Both the position numbers and the translations under genes were made by a program. Below the pieces are notes generated by a model, which was not told where the DNA came from, did not search any database, and worked only from the letters and a program-made list of their open reading frames with translations. Shown one piece after another: positions 8,303-19,184 of a stretch of 64,000 nucleotides of DNA (its first letter is position 1; every line of letters begins with the position of its first letter). This DNA comes from Candidatus Limosilactobacillus merdigallinarum (GTDB taxonomy: Bacteria; Bacillota; Bacilli; Lactobacillales; Lactobacillaceae). The stretch spans positions 1 to 64,000 of the forward strand of contig DXFH01000013.1 in NCBI GenBank assembly GCA_019114515.1, written 5' to 3'.

Positions 8303-11167
8303 TTAAGAACGCTTCTTCGCCGCTCTTTCACGGGCCCATTCGGCATCACGCTTCAACATCGGTGATAAATACTGCCCAGTATAGCTCTTCTTAACTTTGG
8401 CAACGTCTTCAGGAGTACCAGTGGCAACAACATAACCACCGGCTTCACCACCTTCTGGGCCTAAATCAATTAGCCAGTCAGCCGACTTAACTACATCAAG
8501 GTCGTGTTCAATGACTAAGACCGTGTTGCCCTTATCAACCAAGCGCTGCAAAACCGTCAGCAGACGTTTGATGTCATCCATATGCAATCCAGTGGTTGGT
8601 TCATCCAAAATGTAAAAGCTCTTGCCGTGTGACTGGCGGTGCAATTCACTGGCGAGCTTCATCCGTTGCGCTTCCCCACCGGACAAAGTCGTTGCCGGCT
8701 GACCCAGCTTAACGTAGCCTAAACCTACATCCTGAATCGTTTGCAACTTTCGGCGAATCTTTGGAATGGCAGAGAAGAAGTCCAATGCTTCATTCACCGT
8801 CATGTTCAATACTTGCGAGATGTTTTTACCCTTGTATTCAACTTCCAAAGTTTCCGAATTGTAACGTGTACCATGACAAACTTCACACGGTACATAGACA
8901 TCGGGCAAGAAATTCATTTCGATCTTAATGATACCGTCACCATGACAGGTTTCACAACGACCCCCCTTAACGTTGAAGGAGAAGCGTCCCTTGCCATATC
9001 CCCTTACTTTGGCATCGTTCGTTTGGGCAAATAAATCCCGAATATCATCAAAAACACCCGTATAAGTAGCCGGGTTTGACCGTGGCGTCCGGCCGATTGG
9101 TGATTGGTCAATATCGATGACCTTTTCAATCTGGTCAACTCCACTGATGGATTCATACTTGCCTGGCTTAGCTGAATTGCTGTTCAGCTTCTGGGCCAAT
9201 ACCCGCCTCAAAATTAGGTTAACCAGGGTGGACTTACCGGAACCCGAAACACCGGTAACGCAAATAAACTTGCCTAATGGGAACTTCACGTTAATGTTCT
9301 TCAGATTATTGGCGGCGGCTCTTTTAAGAGTGATGAACTGACCGTTGCCCGCCCGTCGCTTTGCAGGAACGGGGATAAACTTGCGTCCTGACAGGTATTG
9401 CCCCGTCAATGATTTACTCGAGCGCATGATTTGCTTAGGGGTCCCGGCAGCCATAACCTGACCACCGTTCTCACCAGCACCCGGCCCAATATCGATAATA
9501 TAGTCGGCAGCCCGCATAGTGTCTTCATCGTGTTCCACCACTACCAAGGTGTTGCCCAGGTCACGCATCTTCTTCAGTGACCGGATCAGGCGGTCATTGT
9601 CGCGCTGGTGCAGACCAATCGACGGTTCATCAAGCACATAGATAACCCCGGACAGGTTAGAACCGATTTGAGTGGCCAACCGAATCCGCTGTGCTTCCCC
9701 ACCAGACAGCGTTCGCGCAGAACGGGATAAGGTTAAGTACTCCACCCCGACATTTTGCATAAAGGTTAACCGATCGATGATTTCCTTCAAAATGGGCCGA
9801 GCAATCTTTTCCTTCTGTTCATCGAGCTTCAGTTGTTGAAAGAATGGCAAGGATTTACTGATAGGCAGTTCCGAAACTTGGGCAATATTCTGGCCACCAA
9901 TTTGCACTGATAGTGCCCGTTCATTCAACCGGTAGCCGTGACAAGCTGGACAAGGCAATTCGGTCATGTACTTGCGCATTTGTTCACGGGTAAAGTCGGA
10001 ATTAGTTTCTTTATAACGACGTTCGATGTTGTTAATGACCCCTTCAAATGGCACATCAACATCCCGGACGCCGCCGAAATCATTTTCATAGTGGAAATGG
10101 AAGGTCTTGTCGCCATTACCATACAGAATCATTTGCCGTTGACGCTTACTCAGTTTGTTAAACGGCGTCTGCATATTAATTCCTTCTGACTTGCAGAACT
10201 GCGCCAACAATTCCGGATAGTATTGGGAACTAATTGGGTTCCATGGTTCTAATGCTCCATCGGCCAAAGATTTGCTCCGGTCAGGAACTACCAGGTCCAT
10301 ATCGGGCGTTAGACGTGAGCCTAATCCTTCACAGACCGGACAAGCTCCCAGCGGTGCGTTGAATGAAAACAGTCGTGGCTCTAGTTCACCCACCGTGAAT
10401 CCACAGATGGGACACGCATATTGTTCAGAAAACGGAATCGGTTTTCCGTCAATGACATCCGCAATGGCATAGCCATCACTTAACTTCAGCGCTGATTCAA
10501 AGGAGTCAAACAAACGAGACCGCACGCCATCCTTCACAATAATCCGGTCAACAACGACATTTACCGTATGCTTTTGGTTCTTATTTAATTCGGGAACCTC
10601 TTCAATATCATATGTTTCGCCATCAACTTGAACCCGCACGAAGCCTTCGCGCTTGATTTCTTGGAAGACTTTCTTTTGGGTTCCCTTTTTGTCACGCACC
10701 ACTGGCGAAAGAATCTGCAGCCGGGTTCGTTCAGGTAGCTCCAGTACCCGGTCAACCATTTGTTCTGGGGACTGGCTGCTGATCGGAATATGGTCATTCG
10801 GACAAATCGGTGTCCCCACCCGTGCCCATAACAACCGCAAAAAGTCATTAATTTCCGTTACCGTGCCCACGGTTGACCGCGGGTTGTGGGAGGTTGTCTT
10901 TTGATCAATGGAAATAGCTGGTGATAGACCGTTGATTGAATCAACGTCCGGTTTATCCATCTGTCCTAAGAATTGCCGTGCGTAAGCGGATAAACTCTCT
11001 ACATAACGTCGCTGACCTTCCGCATATAAGGTATCAAAAGCTAGTGAACTCTTACCAGAACCCGATAGTCCCGTAATGACGACCAATTTATTTTTCGGGA
11101 TCGTCACATCAATGTTCTTTAAGTTATGGGCTCGTGCACCGTGAATCACGATTTTATCGTTAGCCAA
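8303..11167 (-). CDS. uvrA: Excinuclease ABC subunit A
   Basis: Damage-recognition ATPase of nucleotide excision repair, which loads UvrB on damaged DNA. The 954-residue protein contains two ABC modules. The first Walker A is GLSGSGKSS (residues 33-41) with signature LSGGEAQRI. The second has GVSGSGKST and [10 protein letters not shown]. Zinc-finger pairs are CPIC/CPVC in the first half and CETC/CEVC in the second. Translation appears to start at a TTG (11167) preceded by GGGAGG at nine bases, two bases after the uvrB stop codon, so the two genes are coupled. Confidence 0.98.
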   Translation of the reverse strand: MANDKIVIHGARAHNLKNIDVTIPKNKLVVITGLSGSGKSSLAFDTLYAEGQRRYVESLSAYARQFLGQMDKPDVDSINGLSPAISIDQKTTSHNPRSTVGTVTEINDFLRLLWARVGTPICPNDHIPISSQSPEQMVDRVLELPERTRLQILSPVVRDKKGTQKKVFQEIKREGFVRVQVDGETYDIEEVPELNKNQKHTVNVVVDRIIVKDGVRSRLFDSFESALKLSDGYAIADVIDGKPIPFSEQYACPICGFTVGELEPRLFSFNAPLGACPVCEGLGSRLTPDMDLVVPDRSKSLADGALEPWNPISSQYYPELLAQFCKSEGINMQTPFNKLSKRQRQMILYGNGDKTFHFHYENDFGGVRDVDVPFEGVINNIERRYKETNSDFTREQMRKYMTELPCPACHGYRLNERALSVQIGGQNIAQVSELPISKSLPFFQQLKLDEQKEKIARPILKEIIDRLTFMQNVGVEYLTLSRSARTLSGGEAQRIRLATQIGSNLSGVIYVLDEPSIGLHQRDNDRLIRSLKKMRDLGNTLVVVEHDEDTMRAADYIIDIGPGAGENGGQVMAAGTPKQIMRSSKSLTGQYLSGRKFIPVPAKRRAGNGQFITLKRAAANNLKNINVKFPLGKFICVTGVSGSGKSTLVNLILRRVLAQKLNSNSAKPGKYESISGVDQIEKVIDIDQSPIGRTPRSNPATYTGVFDDIRDLFAQTNDAKVRGYGKGRFSFNVKGGRCETCHGDGIIKIEMNFLPDVYVPCEVCHGTRYNSETLEVEYKGKNISQVLNMTVNEALDFFSAIPKIRRKLQTIQDVGLGYVKLGQPATTLSGGEAQRMKLASELHRQSHGKSFYILDEPTTGLHMDDIKRLLTVLQRLVDKGNTVLVIEHDLDVVKSADWLIDLGPEGGEAGGYVVATGTPEDVAKVKKSYTGQYLSPMLKRDAEWARERAAKKRS

Positions 11168-11169
11168 AC

Positions 11170-13221
11170 TTATTTACCTCCCTTTTTAGCCTTTTTCTTT
11201 GGCTTCTTTTTTTGTGCACTTAATTCCATTACCGTATCACGCAAGGTAGCCGCTTGCTCGAAGTCTAATCGCTTAGCAGCTTCTTGCATTTGATCCGTTA
11301 ATTCTGTAAGCATCTGTTCTTGCTCCTTAGCACTCAAGCGAGCAAAGTCTTTGCTGGTAAATTCGGCACTCTTGTCCTTTTCTTGTTTCTCTTTTTCTTC
11401 GACTGGTTTAACAGCTGAAATCGCATCTTGAATCGGCTTGATAATGGTCTTTGGCGTAATCCCATGCTTCTTATTGTAAGCCTCCTGAATCATTCGCCGC
11501 CGCTTCGTTTCGTCAATCGCTTCCTGCATCGAATCGGTAATTGTATCAGCATACATAATGACTGCCCCGTGCGCATTCCGAGCTGCCCGTCCAATGGTTT
11601 GGATTAACGAACGAGTGTTACGCAGGAAACCTTCCTTATCGGCATCCAAGATTGCAACTAGGGATACTTCCGGAATATCTAGCCCTTCACGCAACAAGTT
11701 GATTCCGATCAGGACATCAAACTTACCCAGGCGCAGGTCACGAATAATCTGCGTCCGTTCCAAAGTCTTGATATCGCTGTGCAGGTATTTTACCCGCAGA
11801 CCCATATCTTTCAAATAGTCGGTCAGATCTTCGGCCATCTTCTTGGTCAAAGTAGTGACCAACACCCGTTCGTGAGCATCGATCCGCTTGTTAATTTCAC
11901 CGACTAGGTCATCAATTTGGCCCATTGAAGGCCGGACTTCAATTGTCGGATCCAATAGCCCGGTTGGCCGAATGATTTGTTGAACAACATGATCAGTCTG
12001 GGCCTCTTCGTAAGGGCCAGGTGTGGCCGACATGTAGATAACTTGATTAACATGCTGTTCAAATTCCTGCAAACTTAACGGCCGGTTGTCTAAAGCACTG
12101 GGCAAACGGAAGCCGTAATCAATCAGCTGTTTCTTCCGTGCCCGGTCACCATTCAGCATTCCCCGGACTTGTGGCATTGTCTGGTGTGATTCATCCACTA
12201 CCAGCAGGAAATCCTTAGGGAAGAAGTCTAAGAGCGTGTATGGCGGCTCGCCTGGTTTACGCCGATCCATGTAGCGTGAGTAGTTTTCAATCCCGTTAAC
12301 ATAACCAACTTCACGTAGCATTTCAATGTCGTAAATCGTCCGCTGCTGGATTCGTTCTGCCTCCAGCAATTTTCCTTCCTTAGTAAACTTCTCGACTTGT
12401 TTCTTCATGTCCGCTTCAATTTCCGGAATAGCGACCTTCAGTATCTCTTCACTGGTCAAGAAGTGTGTGGCCGGGAAGATCGAAACGCGTTGCAAGTCAC
12501 CAACGATTTCACCAGTCAATGCGTCAACTTGACGGATTCGGTCAATTTCATCACCAAAAAATTCCACCCGGATTGCATTTTCATCATGACTGGCCGGGAA
12601 GATTTCAACCACGTCACCACGTACCCGGAAACGGCCACGCTGAAAATCAATGTCATTACGGTCATACTGAATCGTGACTAATTCCCGCAAGAGTCGATCT
12701 CGCGGAATTTCTTCACCCACGTGCAGACTAACCACATGGTTTTGGTATTCGGCTGGCGAACCTAAACCAAAGATACTCGACACGGAAGCAACCACAATCA
12801 CATCATTGCGTTCCAGTAAGGACGTCGTTGCCGAGTGCCGCAACTGGTCGATTTCATCATTAATTGAAGCATCCTTTTCAATGTAGGTATCACTTGAAGG
12901 AACGTATGCTTCGGGCTGGTAATAATCATAGTAAGAAACGAAATATTCCACCGCGTTGTGCGGGAAAAACTTCTTCATTTCGCCATATAACTGACCCGCC
13001 AAAGTTTTATTGTGAGAAAGAATAAGCGTGGGTTTGTTAACGCGGGCGATGACGTTCGAAATCGTAAACGTCTTCCCGGTACCCGTTGCACCAAGTAAGA
13101 TCTGCGCCTTTTCACCCTTTTTTATTCCCTGTGTCAGGTCGCGGATTGCCTCTGGCTGATCACCGGTCGGCTCATAGTCCGAAATCAGTTCAAACATCTT
13201 GTCTGGCTGTCGATAGATCAT
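11170..13221 (-). CDS. uvrB: Excinuclease ABC subunit B
   Basis: Helicase-like damage-verification subunit of nucleotide excision repair. The 683-residue protein has Walker A GATGTGKT (44-51), the beta-hairpin region after [11 protein letters not shown], motif II VVDESHQ, motif VI IGRAARN and a C-terminal UVR motif for UvrA/UvrC contact, then a lysine-rich tail. The first ATG (13221) is chosen because GGGAGG lies eight bases upstream; the internal MFEL start lacks a site. A LexA-type box upstream indicates SOS control of uvrBA. Confidence 0.98.
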   Translation of the reverse strand: MIYRQPDKMFELISDYEPTGDQPEAIRDLTQGIKKGEKAQILLGATGTGKTFTISNVIARVNKPTLILSHNKTLAGQLYGEMKKFFPHNAVEYFVSYYDYYQPEAYVPSSDTYIEKDASINDEIDQLRHSATTSLLERNDVIVVASVSSIFGLGSPAEYQNHVVSLHVGEEIPRDRLLRELVTIQYDRNDIDFQRGRFRVRGDVVEIFPASHDENAIRVEFFGDEIDRIRQVDALTGEIVGDLQRVSIFPATHFLTSEEILKVAIPEIEADMKKQVEKFTKEGKLLEAERIQQRTIYDIEMLREVGYVNGIENYSRYMDRRKPGEPPYTLLDFFPKDFLLVVDESHQTMPQVRGMLNGDRARKKQLIDYGFRLPSALDNRPLSLQEFEQHVNQVIYMSATPGPYEEAQTDHVVQQIIRPTGLLDPTIEVRPSMGQIDDLVGEINKRIDAHERVLVTTLTKKMAEDLTDYLKDMGLRVKYLHSDIKTLERTQIIRDLRLGKFDVLIGINLLREGLDIPEVSLVAILDADKEGFLRNTRSLIQTIGRAARNAHGAVIMYADTITDSMQEAIDETKRRRMIQEAYNKKHGITPKTIIKPIQDAISAVKPVEEKEKQEKDKSAEFTSKDFARLSAKEQEQMLTELTDQMQEAAKRLDFEQAATLRDTVMELSAQKKKPKKKAKKGGK

Positions 13222-13281
13222 CCTTTATTCCTCCCACTATTTTAGTTTTCATACGTTTTACAGCCCTTTAAGTTTATCACA

Positions 13282-13295
13282 CGAACATGCATTCG
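13282..13295 (-). promoter_or_regulatory. LexA (DinR) SOS box upstream of uvrB
   Basis: CGAACATGCATTCG fits the Gram-positive SOS box CGAAC-N4-GTTCG with one mismatch. It overlaps a plausible promoter for uvrB on the minus strand (TTAGAC, then TAAACT). Damage-inducible expression of uvrBA is expected. Confidence 0.75.
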
Positions 13296-13331
13296 TCTAA
13301 AAGGACGGTTCGCATAGCTTCTTTAGTTGCA

Positions 13332-13382
13332 AAACAAAAAGTGAGCGTAAAAGGGGTCGTCAAAGTCCCTCTTACACTCACT
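13332..13382 (-). terminator. Terminator of pgcA
   Basis: A long imperfect stem between GTGAGCGTAAAAGGGG and CCCTCTTACACTCAC, followed on the minus strand by a T-rich run. It separates pgcA from the uvrB promoter. Confidence 0.75.
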
Positions 13383-13403
13383 TACTTAATCAACTAACTA
13401 ATT

Positions 13404-15122
13404 TTATTCTTCAGCAAAAGCCTGTAAAGCGTCTTCGTAAGCACTCAGCTTATCATCAGCTGCATCAGCAGAGTCGGCACTGGTACCAATATAGAACTTC
13501 AACTTAGGTTCAGTACCTGAGGGCCGGATAGCCATCCAGGTCTCGTCGTCCAATACGTAGCGTAATACGTTAGCTTCCGGAATACCTAATTCACTAACCT
13601 TACCCTCAGCATCCGTCTTCGTGCCCTTAGAGAAGTCTTCCGTGAATACTACCTTGTGGCCAGCAAAGTCACTTGGAGCTTCTTCTCTGAACTTCTTCAT
13701 CAGGCCCTTAATCTTTGCGGGGCCCTCTACACCAGCATAAGTGTTAGCAATCGTCTTTTCCTTGAAGTAGCCATACTTCTGGAAGAGTTCCTGCACGCCA
13801 TCATACATCGTCTTATCCTGGCTGCGGTAGTAAGCCGCGATTTCAGCTAACAGGGTCAGTGACTGGATAGCATCCTTGTCACGAACGAATGGCTTGATCA
13901 GGTAGCCATAGCTTTCTTCAAAACCAAACATGAAGTTGTGGTTGTGCTTGGTTTCGTACTGATGAATTTGGTCAGCAATCCACTTAAAGCCAGTCAATAC
14001 GTTGACCATCTTTACGCCGTAATCAGCCGCAATCTTCGTCGCAAAGTTAGTGGAAACAATGGACTTTACGGCAGCCGCATTTTCTGGCAAAGTACCAGCC
14101 TGCTTGTGGGCTTCCAAGATGTAGTGGAGCATTACAGAAGCAATCTGGTTACCAGTGAGCAATTGATATTCACCATTTGGTTGACGAACAGCACAACCAA
14201 GACGGTCAGCGTCTGGGTCCGTTGCAATCAATACATCCGCGTCAATCTGCTTCCCCAGTTTAATGGAGCGGACAAAGGCTTCTGGAAATTCCGGGTTCGG
14301 GTGCTTTAAACCAGGGAAGTCACCGTTAGGCATTGCTTCCGTCGGTTCAATGGTGAAGTTAGTGAAACCAGCTTGCCGCAAAGCACGTTCACCAAGCATC
14401 CGCCCAGTACCACACAACGGGGTGAAGACAAACTTCATATTCTTACCGTACTTCTGCGCCAATTCATGGTTGATCGTTACTTGTTTAACGTTTTCCAGGT
14501 AAGCATGGTCAACGTCTTCACCCATGATGACCTCCAAGCCTTCGTTTAGCATCGTCTGTTCATCAGCTAATTCGATGGCAAATGGATCTACCTGGCGAAT
14601 GTAAGAAGTAATCATGTCTGATTCCTTTGGCGGCATCTGACCACCATCTTCGCCATAGATCTTGTAGCCGTTGTATTCCATCGGGTTATGGCTAGCAGTG
14701 ATCATAATGCCGGCATATGCGTGGTTGTATCGAACCGCAAAGGATAACTCAGGAGTTGGCCGCACATTATCGTAAATCATGGTTTTAATTCCGTGTGCAC
14801 CTAATACCCGGGCACAATCATGGGCAAACTCACGCGAATGGTGACGGGAGTCAAAGCTGATTGCTACCCCGCGTGACTTTACATCGTCACCCAGTGAATC
14901 CATTAAGGTAGCTAATCCAGCAGTTGCCTGACGCACCGTGTAAATATTCATCCGGTTGATTCCGGCGCCCATTAAGCCCCGCATTCCGGCCGTGCCAAAG
15001 GATAATGGTGCGTAGAAGGCATCTTCCTTTTCTTCATCGTTCATCTTAGTCATTTGAGCCTTCAAACCGGCATCTAAATCGGTTTGCTTAGCCCATGCAT
15101 CATAATTTTCTTTCCAACTCAC
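13404..15122 (-). CDS. pgcA: Phosphoglucomutase (alpha-D-phosphohexomutase family)
   Basis: Interconverts glucose 6-phosphate and glucose 1-phosphate, feeding UDP-glucose synthesis by GalU, encoded nearby. The protein is 572 residues. The phosphoserine loop is TASHNP (active serine at about residue 144), the metal loop is DPDADR, the sugar-binding loop is GFEESYGY, and the C-terminal phosphate-binding loop is RPSGTEPK. A GTG start at 15122 is preferred: AAGGAG lies nine bases upstream of it, whereas it abuts the earlier in-frame ATG (15131) too closely, and residues from VSWKENY align with Bacillus PgcA. It stands alone with its own terminator. Confidence 0.94.
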   Translation of the reverse strand: MSWKENYDAWAKQTDLDAGLKAQMTKMNDEEKEDAFYAPLSFGTAGMRGLMGAGINRMNIYTVRQATAGLATLMDSLGDDVKSRGVAISFDSRHHSREFAHDCARVLGAHGIKTMIYDNVRPTPELSFAVRYNHAYAGIMITASHNPMEYNGYKIYGEDGGQMPPKESDMITSYIRQVDPFAIELADEQTMLNEGLEVIMGEDVDHAYLENVKQVTINHELAQKYGKNMKFVFTPLCGTGRMLGERALRQAGFTNFTIEPTEAMPNGDFPGLKHPNPEFPEAFVRSIKLGKQIDADVLIATDPDADRLGCAVRQPNGEYQLLTGNQIASVMLHYILEAHKQAGTLPENAAAVKSIVSTNFATKIAADYGVKMVNVLTGFKWIADQIHQYETKHNHNFMFGFEESYGYLIKPFVRDKDAIQSLTLLAEIAAYYRSQDKTMYDGVQELFQKYGYFKEKTIANTYAGVEGPAKIKGLMKKFREEAPSDFAGHKVVFTEDFSKGTKTDAEGKVSELGIPEANVLRYVLDDETWMAIRPSGTEPKLKFYIGTSADSADAADDKLSAYEDALQAFAEE

Positions 15123-15262
15123 AGAAAGCATCTCCTTACCATTCTGTTCTACTTTTTCATTTTACCAATTGTCGGCGTTCTTAGCACCCTTATTTATAAA
15201 ATTGTCGTGCTCATCAAACCACATACTGAAATATGATTGAAAAATGCACTCCGGAGACCAAC

Positions 15263-15294
15263 AAAAAAGGCGTGAATGACCTCACTCACGCCCT
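15263..15294 (-). terminator. Terminator of trxB
   Basis: Stem arms GGCGTGA and TCACGCC followed on the minus strand by six T, directly after trxB. Confidence 0.85.
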
Positions 15295-15311
15295 AATTGA
15301 ATTTACTTCTA

Positions 15312-16247
15312 TTAATTATCAAGGTACTTGAAGACCTGTTGACCAGCGATTGCACCATCACCAACTGCGGTGGCAATTTGACGCAACAAGGTTTCCCGCA
15401 CATCACCAATTGCGTACAAGCCAGGCACCTTGGTGGCCATTTTTTCATCGGTCTTCACCCAGCCGGCGTCATCTAATACGTCCAGTGGCTTCAGATAACC
15501 AGTCATCGGTACACTACCAACGTAGATGAAAACGCCATCTGCCTGCATTTCACCAGAAGCACCGGTAACATTGTTCTTAGTCTTAACGCCTACCACTTGA
15601 TTACCATCACCTTCGATCGCCGTCACGCTGGTGTTAAAGACAAACTCAATCTTAGGATTCTTTTCGGCTTTTTGCTGCAAAATAGCTGATGCCCGCAAAA
15701 TATCACGCCGAACAACAATTGTAACTTTATCTGCAAACTGGGTCAGGTAGTCACCCTCTTCAACGGCGGAGTCACCACCACCGACGACAATTAGATGCTT
15801 GCCCTTAAAGAAAGCACCATCACAGACCGCACAGTAAGAAACACCACGGCCACTGTATTCTTCTTCTCCCGGAACGCCTAACTTCTTCTGCTGGGAGCCA
15901 GATGCAATTACTACTGCCCGTGCCGTGTAAGTCTTATCCATGTCCGTCTTAACTTGGAAAGTACCATCGTCCTCTTTTTCAATACTCGTGACGGTACCGT
16001 AAGCATACTGTGCACCGAACTGGGTTGCCCCATCATACATTTGCTTAGCTAATTCAGGACCCTGTACAGACTTAAAACCAGTGTAGTTTTCAATGGTCGC
16101 CGTGTTATTTAAGTTGCCACCGTAAATGCCCCGGTCCAACATCAATACAGAAAGGTTAGCCCGTGAAGCATATAAAGCGGTCGTCATGCCAGCAGGGCCA
16201 GCACCCACGATTATTACGTCATAATTAAGCTTTTCTTCTTCTGCCAT
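15312..16247 (-). CDS. trxB: Thioredoxin-disulfide reductase
   Basis: FAD/NADPH enzyme that keeps thioredoxin reduced in the cytoplasm. The protein is 311 residues. The FAD-binding loop GAGPAG is at 15-20, the redox pair C139-A-V-C142 lies in SYCAVCDGAFF, the NADPH-binding GGGDSA follows, and the C-terminal FAD motif is YAIGDVR. The start is the ATG at 16247, with GAGGAGG nine bases upstream; a longer in-frame start overlaps that ribosome binding site. It lies between galU and its own terminator. Confidence 0.97.
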   Translation of the reverse strand: MAEEEKLNYDVIIVGAGPAGMTTALYASRANLSVLMLDRGIYGGNLNNTATIENYTGFKSVQGPELAKQMYDGATQFGAQYAYGTVTSIEKEDDGTFQVKTDMDKTYTARAVVIASGSQQKKLGVPGEEEYSGRGVSYCAVCDGAFFKGKHLIVVGGGDSAVEEGDYLTQFADKVTIVVRRDILRASAILQQKAEKNPKIEFVFNTSVTAIEGDGNQVVGVKTKNNVTGASGEMQADGVFIYVGSVPMTGYLKPLDVLDDAGWVKTDEKMATKVPGLYAIGDVRETLLRQIATAVGDGAIAGQQVFKYLDN

Positions 16248-16327
16248 TGATGAGCGCCTCCTCAATCTATTCTAGATTCATTCTAAATTATTTTAGAAAA
16301 CTTGTCTAGCCAGCTGCTTACTTTTTG

Positions 16328-16362
16328 TAAATAAATAGAGACCGGCAATCAACCGGTCTCTA
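16328..16362 (-). terminator. Terminator of galU
   Basis: Perfect 10-bp stem TAGAGACCGG / CCGGTCTCTA with a 7-base loop, followed on the minus strand by a T-rich stretch. Confidence 0.85.
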
Positions 16363-16371
16363 GTTCTTAAA

Positions 16372-17277
16372 TTACTTCTTTTGCTTGTCTTCTGCCGCAA
16401 GCTTGGTCCCCAATTCCTTGATGTATTGACGTAATTCATCTTTGGTTTGTGGGTGTTGCAGACCATATTCAATGTTGGTCTTAATCCAGCCAAACTTGTT
16501 ACCGACATCATAACGATCACCGGTGTATTCGTGAGCAAATACCCGCTGCGTCTTGTTCAGCGTATTAATGGCATCCGTCAACTGGACTTCGCCACCTTTG
16601 CCAGGCTTCGTCTTAGCCAGCACATCAAAGATTTCCGGCGTAAAGACGTACCGCCCAATAATCGCCAAGTCACTTGGAGCGTCCTTTGGATCAGGCTTTT
16701 CAACAAAGCTGGTAACGTTGTACAAGCCCTTCTCTACTTCCTTACTTGGGTTAATAACACCATACTTAGCAGTATCCTTGTGCGGTACCCGCATAACTGC
16801 CAAAGTGGAAGCACCAGTGGCATGGAAGCTGTCGATCAGTTCCTTGGTCAGCGGTGCACCATTGTTGTTGATGTTGTTCAAATCATCACCCAGCATAACG
16901 ACAAATGGTTCATCACCAATAAAGTCACGTGCTGTCAGGACCGCGTCACCTAAGCCACGCGGGTGTGACTGACGAATGAAGTAGATGTTGACATCCGTCG
17001 TTTCTTGAACTAACTTCAGCATTTCATCCTTGTGCTTGGCACGCAGGTTATCTTCCAATTCAGGGTTGGAATCAAAGTGATCTTCGATGGAACGCTTGTT
17101 TTTACCATCAACAACCACAATGTCTTCGATACCTGACTTGCGTGCTTCTTCAACGATAAATTGAATCGTTGGCTTATCAACGATTGGCAGCATTTCCTTG
17201 GCCAGTGCCTTGGTAGCTGGTAAGAACCGCGTACCTAAACCGGCAGCAGGGATAATGGCTTTTCTTACTTGCTTCAT
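16372..17277 (-). CDS. galU: UTP-glucose-1-phosphate uridylyltransferase
   Basis: Makes UDP-glucose from glucose 1-phosphate and UTP for teichoic acid glycosylation, glycolipids, exopolysaccharide and the Leloir pathway. The 301-residue protein starts with the nucleotidyltransferase motif [14 protein letters not shown] (about 10-23), followed by [18 protein letters not shown] for metal binding and VEKPDP. The ATG at 17277 has AAGGAT upstream. It is the last gene of the leftward hprK-lgt-gpsA-galU run and is functionally linked to pgcA and galE in this window. Confidence 0.97.
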   Translation of the reverse strand: MKQVRKAIIPAAGLGTRFLPATKALAKEMLPIVDKPTIQFIVEEARKSGIEDIVVVDGKNKRSIEDHFDSNPELEDNLRAKHKDEMLKLVQETTDVNIYFIRQSHPRGLGDAVLTARDFIGDEPFVVMLGDDLNNINNNGAPLTKELIDSFHATGASTLAVMRVPHKDTAKYGVINPSKEVEKGLYNVTSFVEKPDPKDAPSDLAIIGRYVFTPEIFDVLAKTKPGKGGEVQLTDAINTLNKTQRVFAHEYTGDRYDVGNKFGWIKTNIEYGLQHPQTKDELRQYIKELGTKLAAEDKQKK

Positions 17278-17341
17278 ATAAACCTAAATCCTTCCGTTAA
17301 TAAAATGCATACGCTCACATTTTACCACAGTTCACCAATGA

Positions 17342-18358
17342 TTACTCAAGTTCAGAAGTGACCTCGCGATTCATTAGATCAGTGATTGCTTCTTCAATGT
17401 TCTGACCATTGTATAAAACATTGTAAAGAGCGGTCGTAATTGGCATCTTAACTTGCCGCTTTTGCGCTAATTCATAGGCCGCCTTTGTAGTATATACGCC
17501 TTCAATAACCATTCCCATATGGCTAATGACATCTTCCAACTGGCGACCTTGACCTAATTGGTAGCCGGCCCGCCAGTTACGTGAATTTTTACTCGTACAA
17601 GTAACCACTAAATCACCAACGCCGGATAAACCAATGAAGGTAAATGGATTAGCACCAAAGGCCACACCTAAGCGGCGGATTTCGGCCAGTCCCCGGGTAA
17701 TTAATGCTGCCCGTGCATTATCCTTATAGCCTAAGCCTTGCAAGGCACCAGCACCAATGGCAATGATATTCTTCAATGCGGCCCCAAATTCAGCACCGAT
17801 CACATCATCATTGGTATAAACACGGAAGTAGCTGTTACTGAACAGTTGCTGTGCCTTCTTAGCATGATCCATATTTTCACACGCCGCCGTTACCGCCGTC
17901 ATATCTTGTAAGGCAACGTCTTCGGCATGACTAGGTCCGGACAATACCAAAATGTCTTCACGGTTTTCGCTAGGAATTTCTTCAGCAATCATCTGTGACG
18001 GCCGCTTATAAGTTTCCTGTTCCAATCCCTTGGTAGCGTGAATAATCAATGGTTTCATAGAAAGCTTTTGCAAAATAGCTGCCAAGTTATGAGAAACCTC
18101 ACGTAACCCCTTCGTTGGGATGACAATCAAGACAAATTCCGCACCCTTCACTGCTTCTTCCATGTCATTAGTGGCATGCAGCTGCTTGCTGTATTTGAAG
18201 TCCTTCATGTACTGCGGATTGATGTGCCATTCATTTAGCGCCTCAACTTGTTCTGGATCCCGTGACCACAACATCACATCATGACCATTACCCACCAGTA
18301 AGTTTGCCAAAATGCTGCCCCATGAACCTGCTCCTAAAACTGCTACTTTATTACTCAT
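17342..18358 (-). CDS. gpsA: Glycerol-3-phosphate dehydrogenase [NAD(P)+]
   Basis: Reduces dihydroxyacetone phosphate to glycerol 3-phosphate, the phospholipid backbone. The 338-residue protein begins MSNKVAVLGAGSWGS, the Rossmann loop, and includes ATKGLE, LSGPSHAEDV and AALKNIIAIGAG with the catalytic lysine. The start at 18358 is supported by an AGGAGAAC site and by the eight-base overlap with the end of lgt, suggesting translational coupling. A much longer in-frame reading lies inside lgt and is not used. Confidence 0.97.
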   Translation of the reverse strand: MSNKVAVLGAGSWGSILANLLVGNGHDVMLWSRDPEQVEALNEWHINPQYMKDFKYSKQLHATNDMEEAVKGAEFVLIVIPTKGLREVSHNLAAILQKLSMKPLIIHATKGLEQETYKRPSQMIAEEIPSENREDILVLSGPSHAEDVALQDMTAVTAACENMDHAKKAQQLFSNSYFRVYTNDDVIGAEFGAALKNIIAIGAGALQGLGYKDNARAALITRGLAEIRRLGVAFGANPFTFIGLSGVGDLVVTCTSKNSRNWRAGYQLGQGRQLEDVISHMGMVIEGVYTTKAAYELAQKRQVKMPITTALYNVLYNGQNIEEAITDLMNREVTSELE

Positions 18359-19184
18359 GATTGTTCTCCTTTGTTTGTTCATACCATGGCAAGTCCGGCA
18401 CTCGTTGACGACGCCAAAGCACCAGAGCAATGCTGACAACAAAAAGCACGACTGACAGCAGCTGTGAAACGCGAATTGGTCCCCACATCAAACTATCCGT
18501 ACGCATTCCTTCAATCCAAAAACGACCCATCGAATACCAAATCAGGTAAGCAAAAAAGACCTCGCCTTCTTTAAACAAATGCTTTCGATGGCGCAGACCA
18601 ATCAGAAACAAAAAGCCGCAAAAATCCCATAACGATTCATACAGGAAAGTAGGGACCCGGTAAGCTCCTTGAATATGCATCTGCGTAATTATCCACTGCG
18701 GCAAGTGCTGGGCCAGCAATGCTGCTTTTGTAGTGATTCGCCCAAAAGCTTCTTGATTCATAAAGTTGCCCCAACGGCCAATTGCCTGAGCCAAGATAAC
18801 AGTCGGTGCAATCACATCCAACATCGTCCATACCGGGAGCCCTCTTGCGCGGCAAAAGATCAATAATGTAATCAAGCCACCAATGATCGCTCCATAGATA
18901 GCAATGCCACCATCCCAGATCGCAATAATTTCATCGGGGTGCAGACGATAATATGGCCACTGAAACACAACATAATAAATACGCGCACAGATAATGGCCA
19001 CTGGTAACGCCCACAACAAATAGTCATAAAAGACGTCTTCATCAATACCTTGATGCTTTCCTTCACGCACCGACAACCATAAAGCTAAAATGACGCCAGT
19101 AGCGATGATGACTCCATACCAATGAATAGTAAAGGGACCACCCTGCCAAGCAATTGGGTTTAAAGCCAAGGTTTTACTTGCCAT
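18351..19184 (-). CDS. lgt: Prolipoprotein diacylglyceryl transferase
   Basis: Membrane enzyme that transfers diacylglycerol from phosphatidylglycerol to the lipobox cysteine of prolipoproteins, the first step of lipoprotein maturation. The 277-residue protein has about seven membrane segments and the family signature GRWGNFMNQEAFG (about 131-143). The start at 19184 (MASKTLALNP) gives a short overlap with the end of hprK; its ribosome binding site (CAGGATA) is weak, consistent with coupling. A GTG 30 bases earlier is possible. Confidence 0.95.
   Translation of the reverse strand: MASKTLALNPIAWQGGPFTIHWYGVIIATGVILALWLSVREGKHQGIDEDVFYDYLLWALPVAIICARIYYVVFQWPYYRLHPDEIIAIWDGGIAIYGAIIGGLITLLIFCRARGLPVWTMLDVIAPTVILAQAIGRWGNFMNQEAFGRITTKAALLAQHLPQWIITQMHIQGAYRVPTFLYESLWDFCGFLFLIGLRHRKHLFKEGEVFFAYLIWYSMGRFWIEGMRTDSLMWGPIRVSQLLSVVLFVVSIALVLWRRQRVPDLPWYEQTKENNHE

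Noticed and set aside
13332-13382. pgcA terminator as a third copy of the folded repeat
   Set aside because: It has a similar size and a partly similar GTGTAAGAGGGAC arm, but does not share the 24-base core of the two true copies.
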